A stretch of 56,595 nucleotides of DNA from Rhodobacteraceae bacterium UBA3069 (GCA_002366795.1 DFBX01000056.1:1-56595); one strand, 5' to 3'. Shown: positions 27,262-35,731, counted from the stretch's first letter. A program made the numbers and translations. The notes: generated by a model from the sequence alone, not told the origin.

Positions 27262-27768
27262 TCAGGCGGTGGCACGCATGGTTTTGACTGCTTCAGACAG
27301 CTCTCCGTACAGCGCGCGGCGCTCGTCTTCGGACAGGAATGCGCCGATCTCGACCATGCGGCCATTGCCGGTCAGCGTGATGTAATAGGGGACCGGCCCG
27401 CCAGTCTGGTGCATCTCGACCCGGGTCCAGTAAATATTGCAGTCCCATTCCTGCGTTCGGCCGTGTTTGTCGGTGTGACGCAGGCTGGCGGTTTCGGGGG
27501 TTAGGGTCAGCTCCTCCAGCACGTCGGCATCGCGGTAGCTGCGTTGCAGCCCCCACCAAAGCGCACCCACCGCCGCCATCAGGAATGGCAGCAGCCCCCA
27601 GACGAATGCTGTGCCAAGCAACGGGTAAAGCGGCACGGTGATCAGGGTGAAACACATCAGGATGATCACTGCGAAACCGCGCTTGGGCAGGGAGCGGAAC
27701 GGCCATAGCATCAACTGCCGGCTTTTCGCGCCGGTGTGATTGGTTGTCGATGTCCAAGTGTAGGGCAT
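27262..27768 (-). CDS. DUF2244 integral membrane protein
   Basis: A 168-residue protein with two membrane helices (about 30-50 and 53-73) and a C-terminal cytosolic or periplasmic beta-rich domain (RSYRDADVLEELTLTPE, NIYWTRVEMHQ, GRMVEIGAFLSEDER). This is the DUF2244 pattern. In alphaproteobacteria the family is often found near cytochrome oxidase genes, as here 72 bases downstream of ctaD on the same strand but behind a terminator. Function is unknown. A hairpin GCAGGGC/GCCCTGC lies at 27242-27259, just past the stop codon. Confidence 0.88.
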   Translation of the reverse strand: MPYTWTSTTNHTGAKSRQLMLWPFRSLPKRGFAVIILMCFTLITVPLYPLLGTAFVWGLLPFLMAAVGALWWGLQRSYRDADVLEELTLTPETASLRHTDKHGRTQEWDCNIYWTRVEMHQTGGPVPYYITLTGNGRMVEIGAFLSEDERRALYGELSEAVKTMRATA

Positions 27769-27793
27769 GATAGTTATCAGTTGGTTGAAACGA

Positions 27794-27822
27794 AAAGGGC
27801 CCCGGATCGCTCCGGGGCCCTT
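27794..27822. terminator. Intrinsic terminator after ctaD
   Basis: AAGGGCCCCGGA/TCCGGGGCCCTT forms a perfect stem with a four-base loop; the minus-strand side ends in TTTT. It separates ctaD from the DUF2244 gene. Confidence 0.88.
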
Positions 27823-27840
27823 GGTTGGATCAGGTGGCGC

Positions 27841-29514
27841 TTAGTGCGCGTGGCCCTTGTCCCAGTCTTCCTGCTTGGGGATCTGTTCGAAAGTATGCTC
27901 CGGCGGCGGGGAGGGCAGGGTCCATTCCAGCGTATCCGCGTATTCGTTCCAGTAGTTGTTTTCGGTCACGCGGCGGCCTGCGAAGACCGTGTAGAACATG
28001 ATGCCGAAGAACAGCAGGAACGAGGCGAAGGAGATCATGGCACCGATCGACGACACGTAGTTCCAAGTCGCGAATGCATCCGGATAGTCGATGTAACGGC
28101 GCGGCATGCCCTGACGACCCAGGAAGTGCTGCGGGAAGAAGGTCAGGTTCACACCGATGAAGAACAACCAGAAATGCACCTTGCCCAGGAATTCGGGGTA
28201 TTGGCGCCCCGACATCTTGCCGATGTAGAAATAGACCCCGGCAAAAATGGTAAAGGCTGCCCCCATGGACATGGTGTAGTGGAAGTGCGCCACGACGTAG
28301 TAAGTGTCGTGATAGGCGCGGTCCACGCCAGCTTGGCTCAGCACAATGCCGGTCACACCACCGATGGTGAACAGGATCAGGAAGCCGAAGGCGAACAGCA
28401 TCGGGGTTTTGAATTCCAGCGAGCCGCCCCACATGGTGGCGATCCACGAGAAGATCTTGACCCCTGTCGGCACTGCGATGACCATGGTTGCCAGCATGAA
28501 ATAGGACTGCTGGGTCAGGGACATACCGACCGTGTACATGTGGTGTGCCCACACGACAAAGCCCAGTGCGCCGATCGCGATGATGGCCCAGACCATCGGC
28601 AGATAGCCGAATATGGGTTTGCGCGAGAAGGTGGCGAACACGTGGGACACGAGGCCAAAGCCCGGCAGGATCACGATGTACACTTCGGGGTGACCGAAGA
28701 ACCACAGGATGTGCTGGTACAGGATCGGGTCGCCGCCGCCTTCAGGTTGGAAGAAGGTGGTGCCGAAGTTCCGGTCGGTCAGCAGCATGGTGATGGCGCC
28801 AGCCAAAACCGGCAGCGACAGCAGGATCAGCCACGAAGTCACGAAGATCGACCACGAGAACAGCGGAACCTTGAACAGGGTCATGCCCGGTGCGCGCATG
28901 TTCAGGAAGGTGGTGATCATGTTGATCGCACCCAAGATCGACGAGGCACCCGACATGTGGACGGCGAAGATCGCCAGATCCATCGAGTAGCCACCTTCGG
29001 AGGTGGACAGTGGCGGGTAGAGAACCCAGCCCACGCCCGAGCCCAGCTGGCCGTTGCCACCCGGCGCGAGCAGCGAGGCGACACCCAGCGACACGCCGGT
29101 CACATACATCCAGAAGGACAGGTTGTTCATCCGCGGGAACGCCATGTCCGGCGCGCCGATTTGCAGCGGCATGAAATAATTGCCGAAGCCACCGAACAGG
29201 GCGGGAATGACGACGAAGAACATCATCAGAACGCCGTGATAGGTGATCAAAACGTTCCACAGGTGACCGTTCGGCGTACACATCGCATCGGGATTAGCGA
29301 TGAAACGCGCACCTTCGAGGCACATGTATTGAACGCCCGGCTCCATCAGCTCGAGGCGCATGTAGACCGTGAAGCTGACGGCCAGCAGGCCGACAACCGC
29401 CGAAACGATCAGGTAGAGAATGCCGATATCTTTATGGTTCGTAGACATAAACCAGCGGGTGAAGAAGCCCCGCTCGTCATGATGCTCGTGGCCGTGAATG
29501 GCTGCGTCTGCCAT
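27841..29514 (-). CDS. ctaD: Cytochrome c oxidase subunit I (aa3 type)
   Basis: The 557-residue catalytic subunit of the terminal oxidase, with 12 membrane helices, haems a and a3 and CuB. Diagnostic segments are FPRMNNLSFWMYV (D-channel Asn pair region), WFFGHPEVYIVILPGFG (CuB His and crosslinked Tyr), WAHHMYTVG and YYVVAHFHYTMSMGA. The ATG at 29514 follows AGGAGGCATCAAG. ctaC, ctaB and ctaE are not adjacent, as in other Rhodobacterales where ctaD stands alone. A Fnr-type site lies about 110 bases upstream. The neighbouring c-type cytochrome could be an electron donor. Confidence 0.98.
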   Translation of the reverse strand: MADAAIHGHEHHDERGFFTRWFMSTNHKDIGILYLIVSAVVGLLAVSFTVYMRLELMEPGVQYMCLEGARFIANPDAMCTPNGHLWNVLITYHGVLMMFFVVIPALFGGFGNYFMPLQIGAPDMAFPRMNNLSFWMYVTGVSLGVASLLAPGGNGQLGSGVGWVLYPPLSTSEGGYSMDLAIFAVHMSGASSILGAINMITTFLNMRAPGMTLFKVPLFSWSIFVTSWLILLSLPVLAGAITMLLTDRNFGTTFFQPEGGGDPILYQHILWFFGHPEVYIVILPGFGLVSHVFATFSRKPIFGYLPMVWAIIAIGALGFVVWAHHMYTVGMSLTQQSYFMLATMVIAVPTGVKIFSWIATMWGGSLEFKTPMLFAFGFLILFTIGGVTGIVLSQAGVDRAYHDTYYVVAHFHYTMSMGAAFTIFAGVYFYIGKMSGRQYPEFLGKVHFWLFFIGVNLTFFPQHFLGRQGMPRRYIDYPDAFATWNYVSSIGAMISFASFLLFFGIMFYTVFAGRRVTENNYWNEYADTLEWTLPSPPPEHTFEQIPKQEDWDKGHAH

Positions 29515-29622
29515 CTTGATGCCTCCTGTTGGTGCGTTGAAGGGCGCGATAGAGAGTCACTCCCCGCGCCCATGTTCCATTCACGTTTTAGAATGCTGTG
29601 CGCGTGGCGGCAATGACCGAGT

Positions 29623-29636
29623 TTGACGCAGATCAA
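29623..29636. promoter_or_regulatory. Candidate FnrL/Crp-Fnr site upstream of ctaD
   Basis: TTGAC-GCAG-ATCAA matches the Fnr consensus TTGAT-N4-ATCAA at nine of ten half-site bases, within a symmetric TTTGA-N6-TCAAA. It lies about 110 bases upstream of the ctaD ATG. Oxygen control of the oxidase is a reasonable inference, but the site is unproven. Confidence 0.5.
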
Positions 29637-29694
29637 ATAAATTTGTCGCACCCCGCTTGAAATCGTTAACGAAACACAGGGCGCGGACATGAAA

Positions 29695-29725
29695 AACCCG
29701 CGCAGATCAGGCGACCGCGCGGGTT
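29695..29725 (-). terminator. Intrinsic terminator after cytochrome c gene
   Basis: AACCCGCGC/GCGCGGGTT perfect 9-bp stem (29695-29703 with 29717-29725); on the minus strand the stem is followed by TTTTT. Confidence 0.85.
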
Positions 29726-29762
29726 CTTGTGTTGATGCCGGGGCCTAAGCCCCCGAAACGGA

Positions 29763-30179
29763 TTATTCCGCCGGTGCCAGCGAGGCCAAGTAAGCAGCCA
29801 CGTCGTCGCCGCCCTTCTTCAGTTTGAAGGACATTTTCGACTTGGCGCCCGAATCACCCAGCGTTTCCTTCAGGAAATCCTTGGGGTCCGCGACATAGTT
29901 TGCCAGCGATGCCTCGTCCCAGACCAAGCCAGCTTCGCCAGCGGCGACAAGGTCCTTGCCATATTTGAAACCTTCGTCGGTGCCGGCGGTCTTGCCGATG
30001 ATGCCGTAAAGGTTCGGGCCGGTCTTGCCGCCCTTTACGATCGTGTCTTCACCATTGGCGATGGTGTGGCAGGACTTGCATTTCTTGAAGGTCTTTTCGC
30101 CTGCGGCTGCGTCGCCCTCGGCAAATGCGGGTGCGGCGAATGCCAGGGTGGTGGCGGCGATGGTCAGAAGTTTTTTCAT
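29763..30179 (-). CDS. Periplasmic c-type cytochrome (c550/c2 class)
   Basis: A 138-residue exported monohaem cytochrome. A signal peptide (MKKLLTIAATTLAFAAPAFA) precedes the haem site CKSCH (Cys34, Cys37, His38); the axial Met is likely the one in SKMSF. The insertion after the haem (HTIANGEDTIVKGGKTGPN) and overall length are those of class I c2/c550 proteins. It probably carries electrons between periplasmic dehydrogenases or the bc1 complex and the aa3 oxidase encoded next door. In Paracoccus, c550 accepts electrons from the Sox system. The start follows GGAGAGGCAGACC, and a palindrome lies upstream. Confidence 0.93.
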   Translation of the reverse strand: MKKLLTIAATTLAFAAPAFAEGDAAAGEKTFKKCKSCHTIANGEDTIVKGGKTGPNLYGIIGKTAGTDEGFKYGKDLVAAGEAGLVWDEASLANYVADPKDFLKETLGDSGAKSKMSFKLKKGGDDVAAYLASLAPAE

Positions 30180-30219
30180 GGTCTGCCTCTCCAGATGGTC
30201 CAGATGGGTTTGCGCGTTC

Positions 30220-30250
30220 TTACGCCGTGATACCTACACATATGGCGTAA
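30220..30250. promoter_or_regulatory. Inverted repeat upstream of cytochrome c gene
   Basis: TTACGCC and GGCGTAA (30220-30226, 30244-30250) are exact inverted arms separated by 17 bases. The element lies 41-71 bases upstream of the cytochrome c ATG, in promoter position. No known regulator consensus is recognised. Confidence 0.45.
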
Positions 30251-30288
30251 TTAAAGGCTAATTCACCCTGCACTATTGTCGCATGGTT

Positions 30289-30993
30289 TCATACGCGGGG
30301 ATTTGCCTGTGCCGTATCCGGCGCAGTGCCGGCATCAACCGGCGCGTCACCGAACACCTTGGAGAACTCGGTACGAAGGGCCACGTCCAGATCCTGCATC
30401 GTCACCGGAAGACCCAGGTCCACAAGGCTTGTCACCCCGTGTTCGGTGATTCCGCAGGGCACGATGCCGGTGAAATGATCCAGGTCCGGCTCCACGTTGA
30501 TCGAGATACCGTGGAAGCTGATCCATTTGCGCAGGCGGATGCCGATGGCGGCGATCTTGTCCTCTTGCGGGGCGCCGGTGGTGGTCAGGGGCTTGTCGTC
30601 ACGTGTGACCCAGACGCCGACGCGGCCGTTCCGAATCTCTCCCTTCACGTTGAAAGCGCCGAGGGTGGCGATCACCCATTCCTCCAGCTGCTGGACGAAA
30701 CGGCGCACGTCATGGCCGCGTTTGCCCACGTCCAGCATGACATAGGCGACCCGCTGGCCCGGCCCGTGATAGGTATATTGCCCGCCGCGCTTGCTGGTAT
30801 GGACGGGAAAGCGGTCAGGGTCCGTCAAATCGGCGGGCTTGGCCGATGTCCCGGCGGTGTAAAGTGGCGGGTGTTCGACCAGCCAGATCGCTTCGTCCGC
30901 CATGCCGGCGGCGATATCGGCGGCGCGTTGCTCCATGAAACGGCAGGCCTCTTCATAGTCGGTCAGACCTTCCGAAATGATCCACTCCACCAT
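30289..30993 (-). CDS. lipB: Octanoyl-[ACP]:protein N-octanoyltransferase
   Basis: Transfers octanoyl groups from ACP to lipoyl domains, the first step of endogenous lipoate synthesis. The 234-residue protein has the LipB signatures RGGQYTYHGPGQ and GIVPCGITEHGVTSL, the latter with the catalytic Cys. The ATG at 30993 follows CAGGAGCGCAG and gives the family N-terminus; a longer open frame upstream crosses the divergent promoter and is not used. About 20 C-terminal residues (DAPVDAGTAPDTAQANPRV) extend past the usual end. Confidence 0.96.
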   Translation of the reverse strand: MVEWIISEGLTDYEEACRFMEQRAADIAAGMADEAIWLVEHPPLYTAGTSAKPADLTDPDRFPVHTSKRGGQYTYHGPGQRVAYVMLDVGKRGHDVRRFVQQLEEWVIATLGAFNVKGEIRNGRVGVWVTRDDKPLTTTGAPQEDKIAAIGIRLRKWISFHGISINVEPDLDHFTGIVPCGITEHGVTSLVDLGLPVTMQDLDVALRTEFSKVFGDAPVDAGTAPDTAQANPRV

Positions 30994-31099
30994 GCTGCGC
31001 TCCTGTTTTTGCTGCCGTATCAGATAGCGCCGCGCCCCTTGAATGGGAACCCCGCGCGCACTGATGCGTTTCCGAAGGAGCCCTTGAAAGGAGCCGCCG

Positions 31100-32053
31100 A
31101 TGCCTGATGCCGCATGGAATTTCGAAACCGCCGATGCCACCGCTTTGGGTCGCGCGGCGATCTGCGTCTTGCTGAATGCCGGTTCGGGCAGCGCCAAAGG
31201 GGCGGAAAAGCAAACCCAGGTAAGTGACGCATTCGCCCGCCACGGCGTCATGCCCGAGATTCGTCTGATCGGGAATGACGACCAACTGGAAACCGAGGTG
31301 CGCCGCGCTGCGCAAAGCGGGTTTGACGTGATCGTGGCCGGGGGTGGTGACGGCACGATTTCCTGCGTGGCGGGGCATCTTGCCGGCGGCAACGCGAAGA
31401 TGGGAGTGATTCCCTTGGGCACGTTCAACTTCGTCGCGCGCGGCCTTGGCATACCCGAGGATGTGGACGCCGCAGTAGAGGCGCTTTTGTCTGGCGCTGC
31501 CCGCCCCATGACGGTCGGATTGGTTAATGGCCGTATTTTCCTGAACAATGCCAGCCTTGGCATCTATCCGCAGATATTGAAGGAGCGCGAAGGCACCTAC
31601 AAACGCTGGGGCCGGTCGCGCATTGCCGCGCATTGGTCGGTGCTGGTAACCTTCCTGGCCTTTCGCGCCCCGGTTCGTATGAAAGTGATCGTGGACGGAC
31701 AGACGCGCCGCCGCAAGACCCCGCTGGCCTTCATCGCCCGCAGCGCCTTTCAGCTGGAACATTTTGGGTTGGATGGGGCCGGTGATGTGCGCGACGGGCA
31801 GTTCGCACTGTTCCTTGCCCCTGACAGCACGCGTTGGCAATTGCTGGGCCGGGCCTTGCGTCTTGCGGGCAAGGGGATGAACCCGCAGCACGATTTCGAA
31901 CTGATTTGCGGTGAGGAGATCATGATAGAAACCTCTCGGGCGACGCAGTTGATCGCCATGGATGGCGAACGGGTCCGGGCGCAAAGCCCGTTCCGCTTTC
32001 GCCTGCTAACCGATGATTTGCAGGTAATCGCACCTGAAGGAGCGCCGAATTGA
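31100..32053 (+). CDS. Diacylglycerol kinase family lipid kinase
   Basis: A 317-residue protein with a DAGK catalytic domain: the nucleotide loop VAGGGDGTISCVAGHLAGG and the following GVIPLGTFNFVARGLGIPED are clear. Bacterial members phosphorylate diacylglycerol or related lipids; the acceptor here is unknown. The ATG follows GGAGCCGCCG. The downstream phosphoesterase starts in the last four bases, so they are translationally coupled and may act together on lipid head groups. Confidence 0.92.
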   Translation: MPDAAWNFETADATALGRAAICVLLNAGSGSAKGAEKQTQVSDAFARHGVMPEIRLIGNDDQLETEVRRAAQSGFDVIVAGGGDGTISCVAGHLAGGNAKMGVIPLGTFNFVARGLGIPEDVDAAVEALLSGAARPMTVGLVNGRIFLNNASLGIYPQILKEREGTYKRWGRSRIAAHWSVLVTFLAFRAPVRMKVIVDGQTRRRKTPLAFIARSAFQLEHFGLDGAGDVRDGQFALFLAPDSTRWQLLGRALRLAGKGMNPQHDFELICGEEIMIETSRATQLIAMDGERVRAQSPFRFRLLTDDLQVIAPEGAPN

Positions 32054-32850
32054 CTCGCCTCATTCACATATCCGACCTGCATTTCGGTCGCGATCGGCCC
32101 GAACTGGTGGATGGCCTAGTGCGGTTCATCAACGGGGCAGGGGCTGATGCCGTTCTGGTGTCGGGCGACCTGACGCAGCGTGCGCGCCATTCCCAATTTC
32201 GCGCCGCCCGCGCCTTTCTGGACCAGCTTGAGCCGCAGGTGCTTTGCGTGCCGGGCAACCACGACACGCCTTTGGAAAACCTGTTCGAGCGGATGATGCG
32301 CCCCTTCGCGCGCTACCGCCGCTATATCGCGCAAGACCTTGAACCAGCGTATGAATTCGGCGCGGCATCGGTCATCGGAGTGAACACGGTGGACAATCGC
32401 GCATGGCAGCGCGGCGTGTTCCGTTCGCGCAGCGTGCGCCGGGTGTGCGCCGCATTGCAGGGCGAGGAACGGATCAGCCTTGTCGTCACCCACCACCCGC
32501 TGGAACATCGCGCCGATGTGGGCAAGCGGCTGATGCGCGGCGCGGCAAAAGCATTGTGTGAATTGCATGAATGCGGTGCCGATCTGGTGCTATGCGGGCA
32601 TTTGCACCGCTGGCGGGCCGAACCGCATCAGGCCGCCGCCGGTGTGTTACTGGTTCAGGCCGGAATCGGCCTGTCCAGCCGCACGCGCGGGGAACACAAC
32701 GATTTGAACGTGTTGGACCTGTCAGACCAAGAGGTAACGATCACCTGCCACGTCGCCCGAATGGATGCGCCGGATTTCCACCCGGCCGAACGAAATGCCT
32801 TTCGTCGGTGCGATGGTTTCTGGGTGCCGCTGTCCGCTGAAACCAACTGA
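32050..32850 (+). CDS. Metallophosphoesterase (class III phosphodiesterase-like)
   Basis: A 266-residue calcineurin-like phosphoesterase. The metal motifs are in order: HISDLHFGR, SGDLTQ, VPGNHDTPL, VVTHHPLEH and CGHLHRW. This is the 3',5'-cyclic nucleotide or glycerophosphodiester type of metallophosphatase. It starts at TTG 32050 behind AAGGAGCGCCGAA and overlaps the stop of the lipid kinase gene (TTGA). Co-transcription suggests a joint role in lipid or nucleotide phosphate handling, which is inference. Confidence 0.92.
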   Translation: MTRLIHISDLHFGRDRPELVDGLVRFINGAGADAVLVSGDLTQRARHSQFRAARAFLDQLEPQVLCVPGNHDTPLENLFERMMRPFARYRRYIAQDLEPAYEFGAASVIGVNTVDNRAWQRGVFRSRSVRRVCAALQGEERISLVVTHHPLEHRADVGKRLMRGAAKALCELHECGADLVLCGHLHRWRAEPHQAAAGVLLVQAGIGLSSRTRGEHNDLNVLDLSDQEVTITCHVARMDAPDFHPAERNAFRRCDGFWVPLSAETN

Positions 32851-32941
32851 ATTCCTACCACGCATTTCTTTGCAAATTCTCTCTTCACAACGACGCGGGG
32901 GGCGGATATACGCCCGACACCTACCTGATACATGATCACGT

Positions 32942-33027
32942 GCGGCCGTGGCGGAATGGTAGACGCGCAGCGTTGAGGTCGCTGTGGGGTAACACCCGTG
33001 AGAGTTCGAGTCTCTCCGGCCGCACCA
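32942..33027 (+). tRNA. tRNA-Leu (anticodon GAG)
   Basis: An 86-base class II tRNA. The acceptor arms GCGGCCG and CGGCCGC pair perfectly, the anticodon stem AGCG/CGCT encloses TTGAGGT with anticodon GAG, a long variable arm is GTGGGGTAACACCCGTG, the T loop is TTCGAGT, and CCA is encoded. It reads CUC and CUU codons. A GC hairpin (33069-33083) follows without a T tract. Confidence 0.97.
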
Positions 33028-33209
33028 TCCGGTCCACTTTACGATCCCCTGAAAACTGAAGCGACCGCCGGGGCATGGCCCCGCCTTTCGGGTGTTCCGC
33101 TGCGGCGGGATGTCCGCATTTGCCCTTTATTCCGGTTAGGTCTTTCCAAGCCGCATCATGCGTGATGTATTTCCTGCGGAACAAAATTTCGCAGGGAGGA
33201 ACTGCTGTC

Positions 33210-34445
33210 ATGGATATGAATTTCGGGATGCGTGAGGAGAACCGCAAGCTGCTGGCGCGAGTCGCGGCCATGGTACGGGACGAGATCATGCCGCTGGCCG
33301 ATGAATACCACGCCGAGATCGCAAAGGGCGACCGCTGGCAATATACCGAGCGGCAGGCGGAAATCCTCGAAGGGCTGAAGGCCAAGGCCAAGTCCGAGGG
33401 GCTGTGGAACTTTTGGCTGACCGACAGCGACAGGGGCTATGGGCTGACCACCGTGGAATACGCCTATTTCGCCGAAGAGATGGGCAAGACCCCCCTTGGT
33501 GGCGAGGTATTCAACTGCTCTGCCCCCGACACCGGCAACATGGAGGTGTTCGAAAGATACGGCACCGAAAAGATGAAGAAAGAGTGGCTGGAGCCGCTGC
33601 TGGATGGCAAGATTCGATCGGCCTATTGCATGACCGAGCCGAATGTCGCCTCGTCCGATGCCACCAATATCTCGATGTCCTGCGTGCGCGATGGCGACGA
33701 ATATGTCCTGAACGGCGAGAAATGGTGGGCCTCGGGTGCGGGTGATCCGCGCTGCAAGGTCTATATCGTGATGGTGAAAACCGGCACTGATGACATGCCC
33801 AAGCACCAGCAACACAGCCAAGTGGTGGTGCCCGCCGATACCGACGGGGTCGAGATCGTGCGCCCGATGCAGGTCTACGGCGACGACGACGCGCCCCACG
33901 GCCATATGCACATCAAGTTCACCAATGTCCGGGTTCCGGCGGAAAACCTGCTGCTAGGCGAAGGCCGCGGTTTCGAAATCTCGCAAGGTCGGCTTGGGCC
34001 CGGCCGCATCCATCACTGCATGCGCGCCATCGGACAGGCCGAACATGCGTTGGAACTGCTGTGCAAACGCGCGCTCAGTCGGGAGGCCTTCGGCAAGAAG
34101 ATCGCGCATCTGGGGGCAAATTACGACATCATTGCCGAATGCCGGATGGAGATCGAGCAAGCCCGCCTGCTGTGCCTGAAAGCGGCGTGGATGATGGACC
34201 AGGGCGACGCGAGGGCAGCAGCCCCCTGGATTTCCATGATCAAGACGGTGGCCCCGCGCATGGCGCTGAAAGTGATCGACGAGGCAACGCAGGTCTATGG
34301 TGCGCAAGGCATCAGCCAAGACACTGACCTGGCCAGCAAATGGACCCATGTGCGCACGCTGCGCCTGGCCGACGGGCCGGATGCGGTGCATCGCAGGCAG
34401 GTCGCCCGCACTGAGCTGCGCAAATATACGCAAGAAAAAGTCTGA
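33210..34445 (+). CDS. Acyl-CoA dehydrogenase (ACAD10/11-like)
   Basis: A 411-residue FAD enzyme that introduces the alpha,beta double bond in acyl-CoA. The substrate/flavin segments AYCMTEPNVASSDATNI and GEKWWASGAGDPRC, and the C-terminal block YGAQGISQDT plus LRLADGPDAVHRRQVAR, are those of the ACAD10/11-like branch. The ATG at 33210 follows GGGAGGA; part of this ribosome site pairs into an upstream hairpin (33171-33197). Its own terminator follows. It is not part of the sox operon. Confidence 0.92.
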   Translation: MDMNFGMREENRKLLARVAAMVRDEIMPLADEYHAEIAKGDRWQYTERQAEILEGLKAKAKSEGLWNFWLTDSDRGYGLTTVEYAYFAEEMGKTPLGGEVFNCSAPDTGNMEVFERYGTEKMKKEWLEPLLDGKIRSAYCMTEPNVASSDATNISMSCVRDGDEYVLNGEKWWASGAGDPRCKVYIVMVKTGTDDMPKHQQHSQVVVPADTDGVEIVRPMQVYGDDDAPHGHMHIKFTNVRVPAENLLLGEGRGFEISQGRLGPGRIHHCMRAIGQAEHALELLCKRALSREAFGKKIAHLGANYDIIAECRMEIEQARLLCLKAAWMMDQGDARAAAPWISMIKTVAPRMALKVIDEATQVYGAQGISQDTDLASKWTHVRTLRLADGPDAVHRRQVARTELRKYTQEKV

Positions 34446-34472
34446 GCGATTTTCGCTTGCGAGAAAGATCAA

Positions 34473-34498
34473 GGGGGGCGGTGCAGCCTCCCTTTTTT
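34473..34498 (+). terminator. Intrinsic terminator after acyl-CoA dehydrogenase
   Basis: GGGGGG pairs with CCTCCC (one G-T pair) and is followed by six T residues, 28 bases after the stop codon. Confidence 0.75.
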
Positions 34499-34608
34499 AA
34501 TGGGCCCGAAGGGGGAGTGGAGATGCCGCCGAGCGAAGTGAGGCTACGCCCAACGCCGAATGCCCCCGTAAGGGGGCTTGAGGGGGCGGGAGCGCCACCG
34601 CCCAAGGG
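34499..34608. repeat. Structured G/C-rich intergenic element (possible repeat)
   Basis: About 110 bases between convergent genes contain GCCCCCGTAAGGGGGC (34562-34577), several G runs of five and GAGCGAAGTGAGGC. It looks like a folded intergenic element of the kind dispersed in some alphaproteobacterial genomes. No second copy is visible in this window. Confidence 0.3.
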
Positions 34609-35667
34609 TTATTCCGCGGGTTGGAAGCCTTCGATCAACTGACGCAGGCCAAAGGCCGCCCCGGCAAGGATCGCGGCAAAGGTCAGGGGCGCGGAAAACG
34701 CCAGCATGGAAAAGGCCGAAATGCCCTGACCCACGGTGCAGCCCAATGCAAGCACCGCGCCGACGCCCATCAGCACTGCGCCGGTGATCTGGCGACGCAG
34801 CTCGCGCGGGTCTTCGCAAGCCTCCCACCGGAAATGCCCCTTGATCAGGGATCCGATGAAAGCTCCGAGGATCACACCGGCGACCGACCCCACCGCAAAG
34901 GAGGGCGCCCGCGCCGATGCGGTCATCGCGTATAGCAGCGATTCGCCAACCGGCGCGGAAAAGCTGTGCGATACCACCGGCAGGCCGGAAAAACCGCCGT
35001 TGGCCACCCAGGACGTGCCTGCCCAGCCCGACAGCACCCCCGCCGCAACCACGGCAGACCAGAAGATAGAAGCCGGCTGCGCCAGGAGCCCGCGTGAGGC
35101 GAGCGCGCCAATGGTGATGGCGGCGCCGATGACCATGCCCACAAGGTTGAAGGACACGCCGGTGATGCTGCCGATCAGCTGCGCGAACCCGGGGGGCAGG
35201 TCGTTCACCACGTCCTCTTGCGGAAACACGCTGACGCGCAATTGTGCCAGCGGGCCGGATAGCACCACATAGGCCGAAAGGCCCATCACCAGAACGATCA
35301 CGAAGGCGCGCATATCGCCGCCACCAAGCCGCGCGATGGAGCCAAACCCGCAGTTTCCGGCCAGCGCCATGCCATAGCCGAACATCAGCCCGCCAAGGAT
35401 CGCCGCGAGGGGCATCCAGCGAATCGACAGGTAATAGGATTGTGTCGTATCGACCAGGCCAGCGCCGGACAGCGCAAAGACGCCCAGAATCGACAGCCCG
35501 ATGGCCAGCACCCACATGCGCATCCGCGTGTCGGAGCCGCCGTAAAGCAGATCCTCGATCGCGCCCATGGTGCAAAAGCGGCCCAACCGTGCGGCCAGGC
35601 CAAGCAGGATGCCGCCGCCAAGCCCGATCACGGCCACGAGCATTTCATCACTCATCAAGTCCAGCAT
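34609..35667 (-). CDS. soxT: YeeE/YedE family sulfur-compound transporter
   Basis: A 352-residue polytopic membrane protein (about nine hydrophobic segments). Three conserved Cys motifs of YeeE/TsuA-type transporters are present: RLGRFCTMGAIEDLL (Cys32), ALAGNCGFGSIARLGGGD (Cys106) and ALGCTVGQGISAFS near the C-terminus. Family members take up thiosulfate. The ATG at 35667 follows GGGAGGACGCGAT. It is the third gene of a soxS-soxR-soxT unit, the arrangement of Paracoccus, where soxT is linked to signalling or sulfur uptake. The open frame upstream overlaps soxR and is not used. Confidence 0.88.
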   Translation of the reverse strand: MLDLMSDEMLVAVIGLGGGILLGLAARLGRFCTMGAIEDLLYGGSDTRMRMWVLAIGLSILGVFALSGAGLVDTTQSYYLSIRWMPLAAILGGLMFGYGMALAGNCGFGSIARLGGGDMRAFVIVLVMGLSAYVVLSGPLAQLRVSVFPQEDVVNDLPPGFAQLIGSITGVSFNLVGMVIGAAITIGALASRGLLAQPASIFWSAVVAAGVLSGWAGTSWVANGGFSGLPVVSHSFSAPVGESLLYAMTASARAPSFAVGSVAGVILGAFIGSLIKGHFRWEACEDPRELRRQITGAVLMGVGAVLALGCTVGQGISAFSMLAFSAPLTFAAILAGAAFGLRQLIEGFQPAE

Positions 35668-35731
35668 ATCGCGTCCTCCCCAGGCTCGCTTTCCCCCGCC
35701 GGGCGCGACCCCGACGCGAACCATCATCCGT

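Noticed and set aside
27736..29616. Long plus-strand open frame opposite ctaD and the DUF2244 gene start.
   Set aside because: It is exactly antisense to a certain gene, is full of His/Gln/Arg/Asp as expected of a shadow frame, and crosses the ctaD terminator.
31100..31110. Extended lipB open frame running leftward from 31563 through the divergent gene.
   Set aside because: The ATG at 30993 has a good ribosome site and gives the normal LipB start; the extension would overlap the lipid kinase gene.
33069..33083. CGGGGC-ATG-GCCCCG hairpin after tRNA-Leu as an intrinsic terminator.
   Set aside because: No T run follows; the CCTTTCGGG tail is too weak to call.
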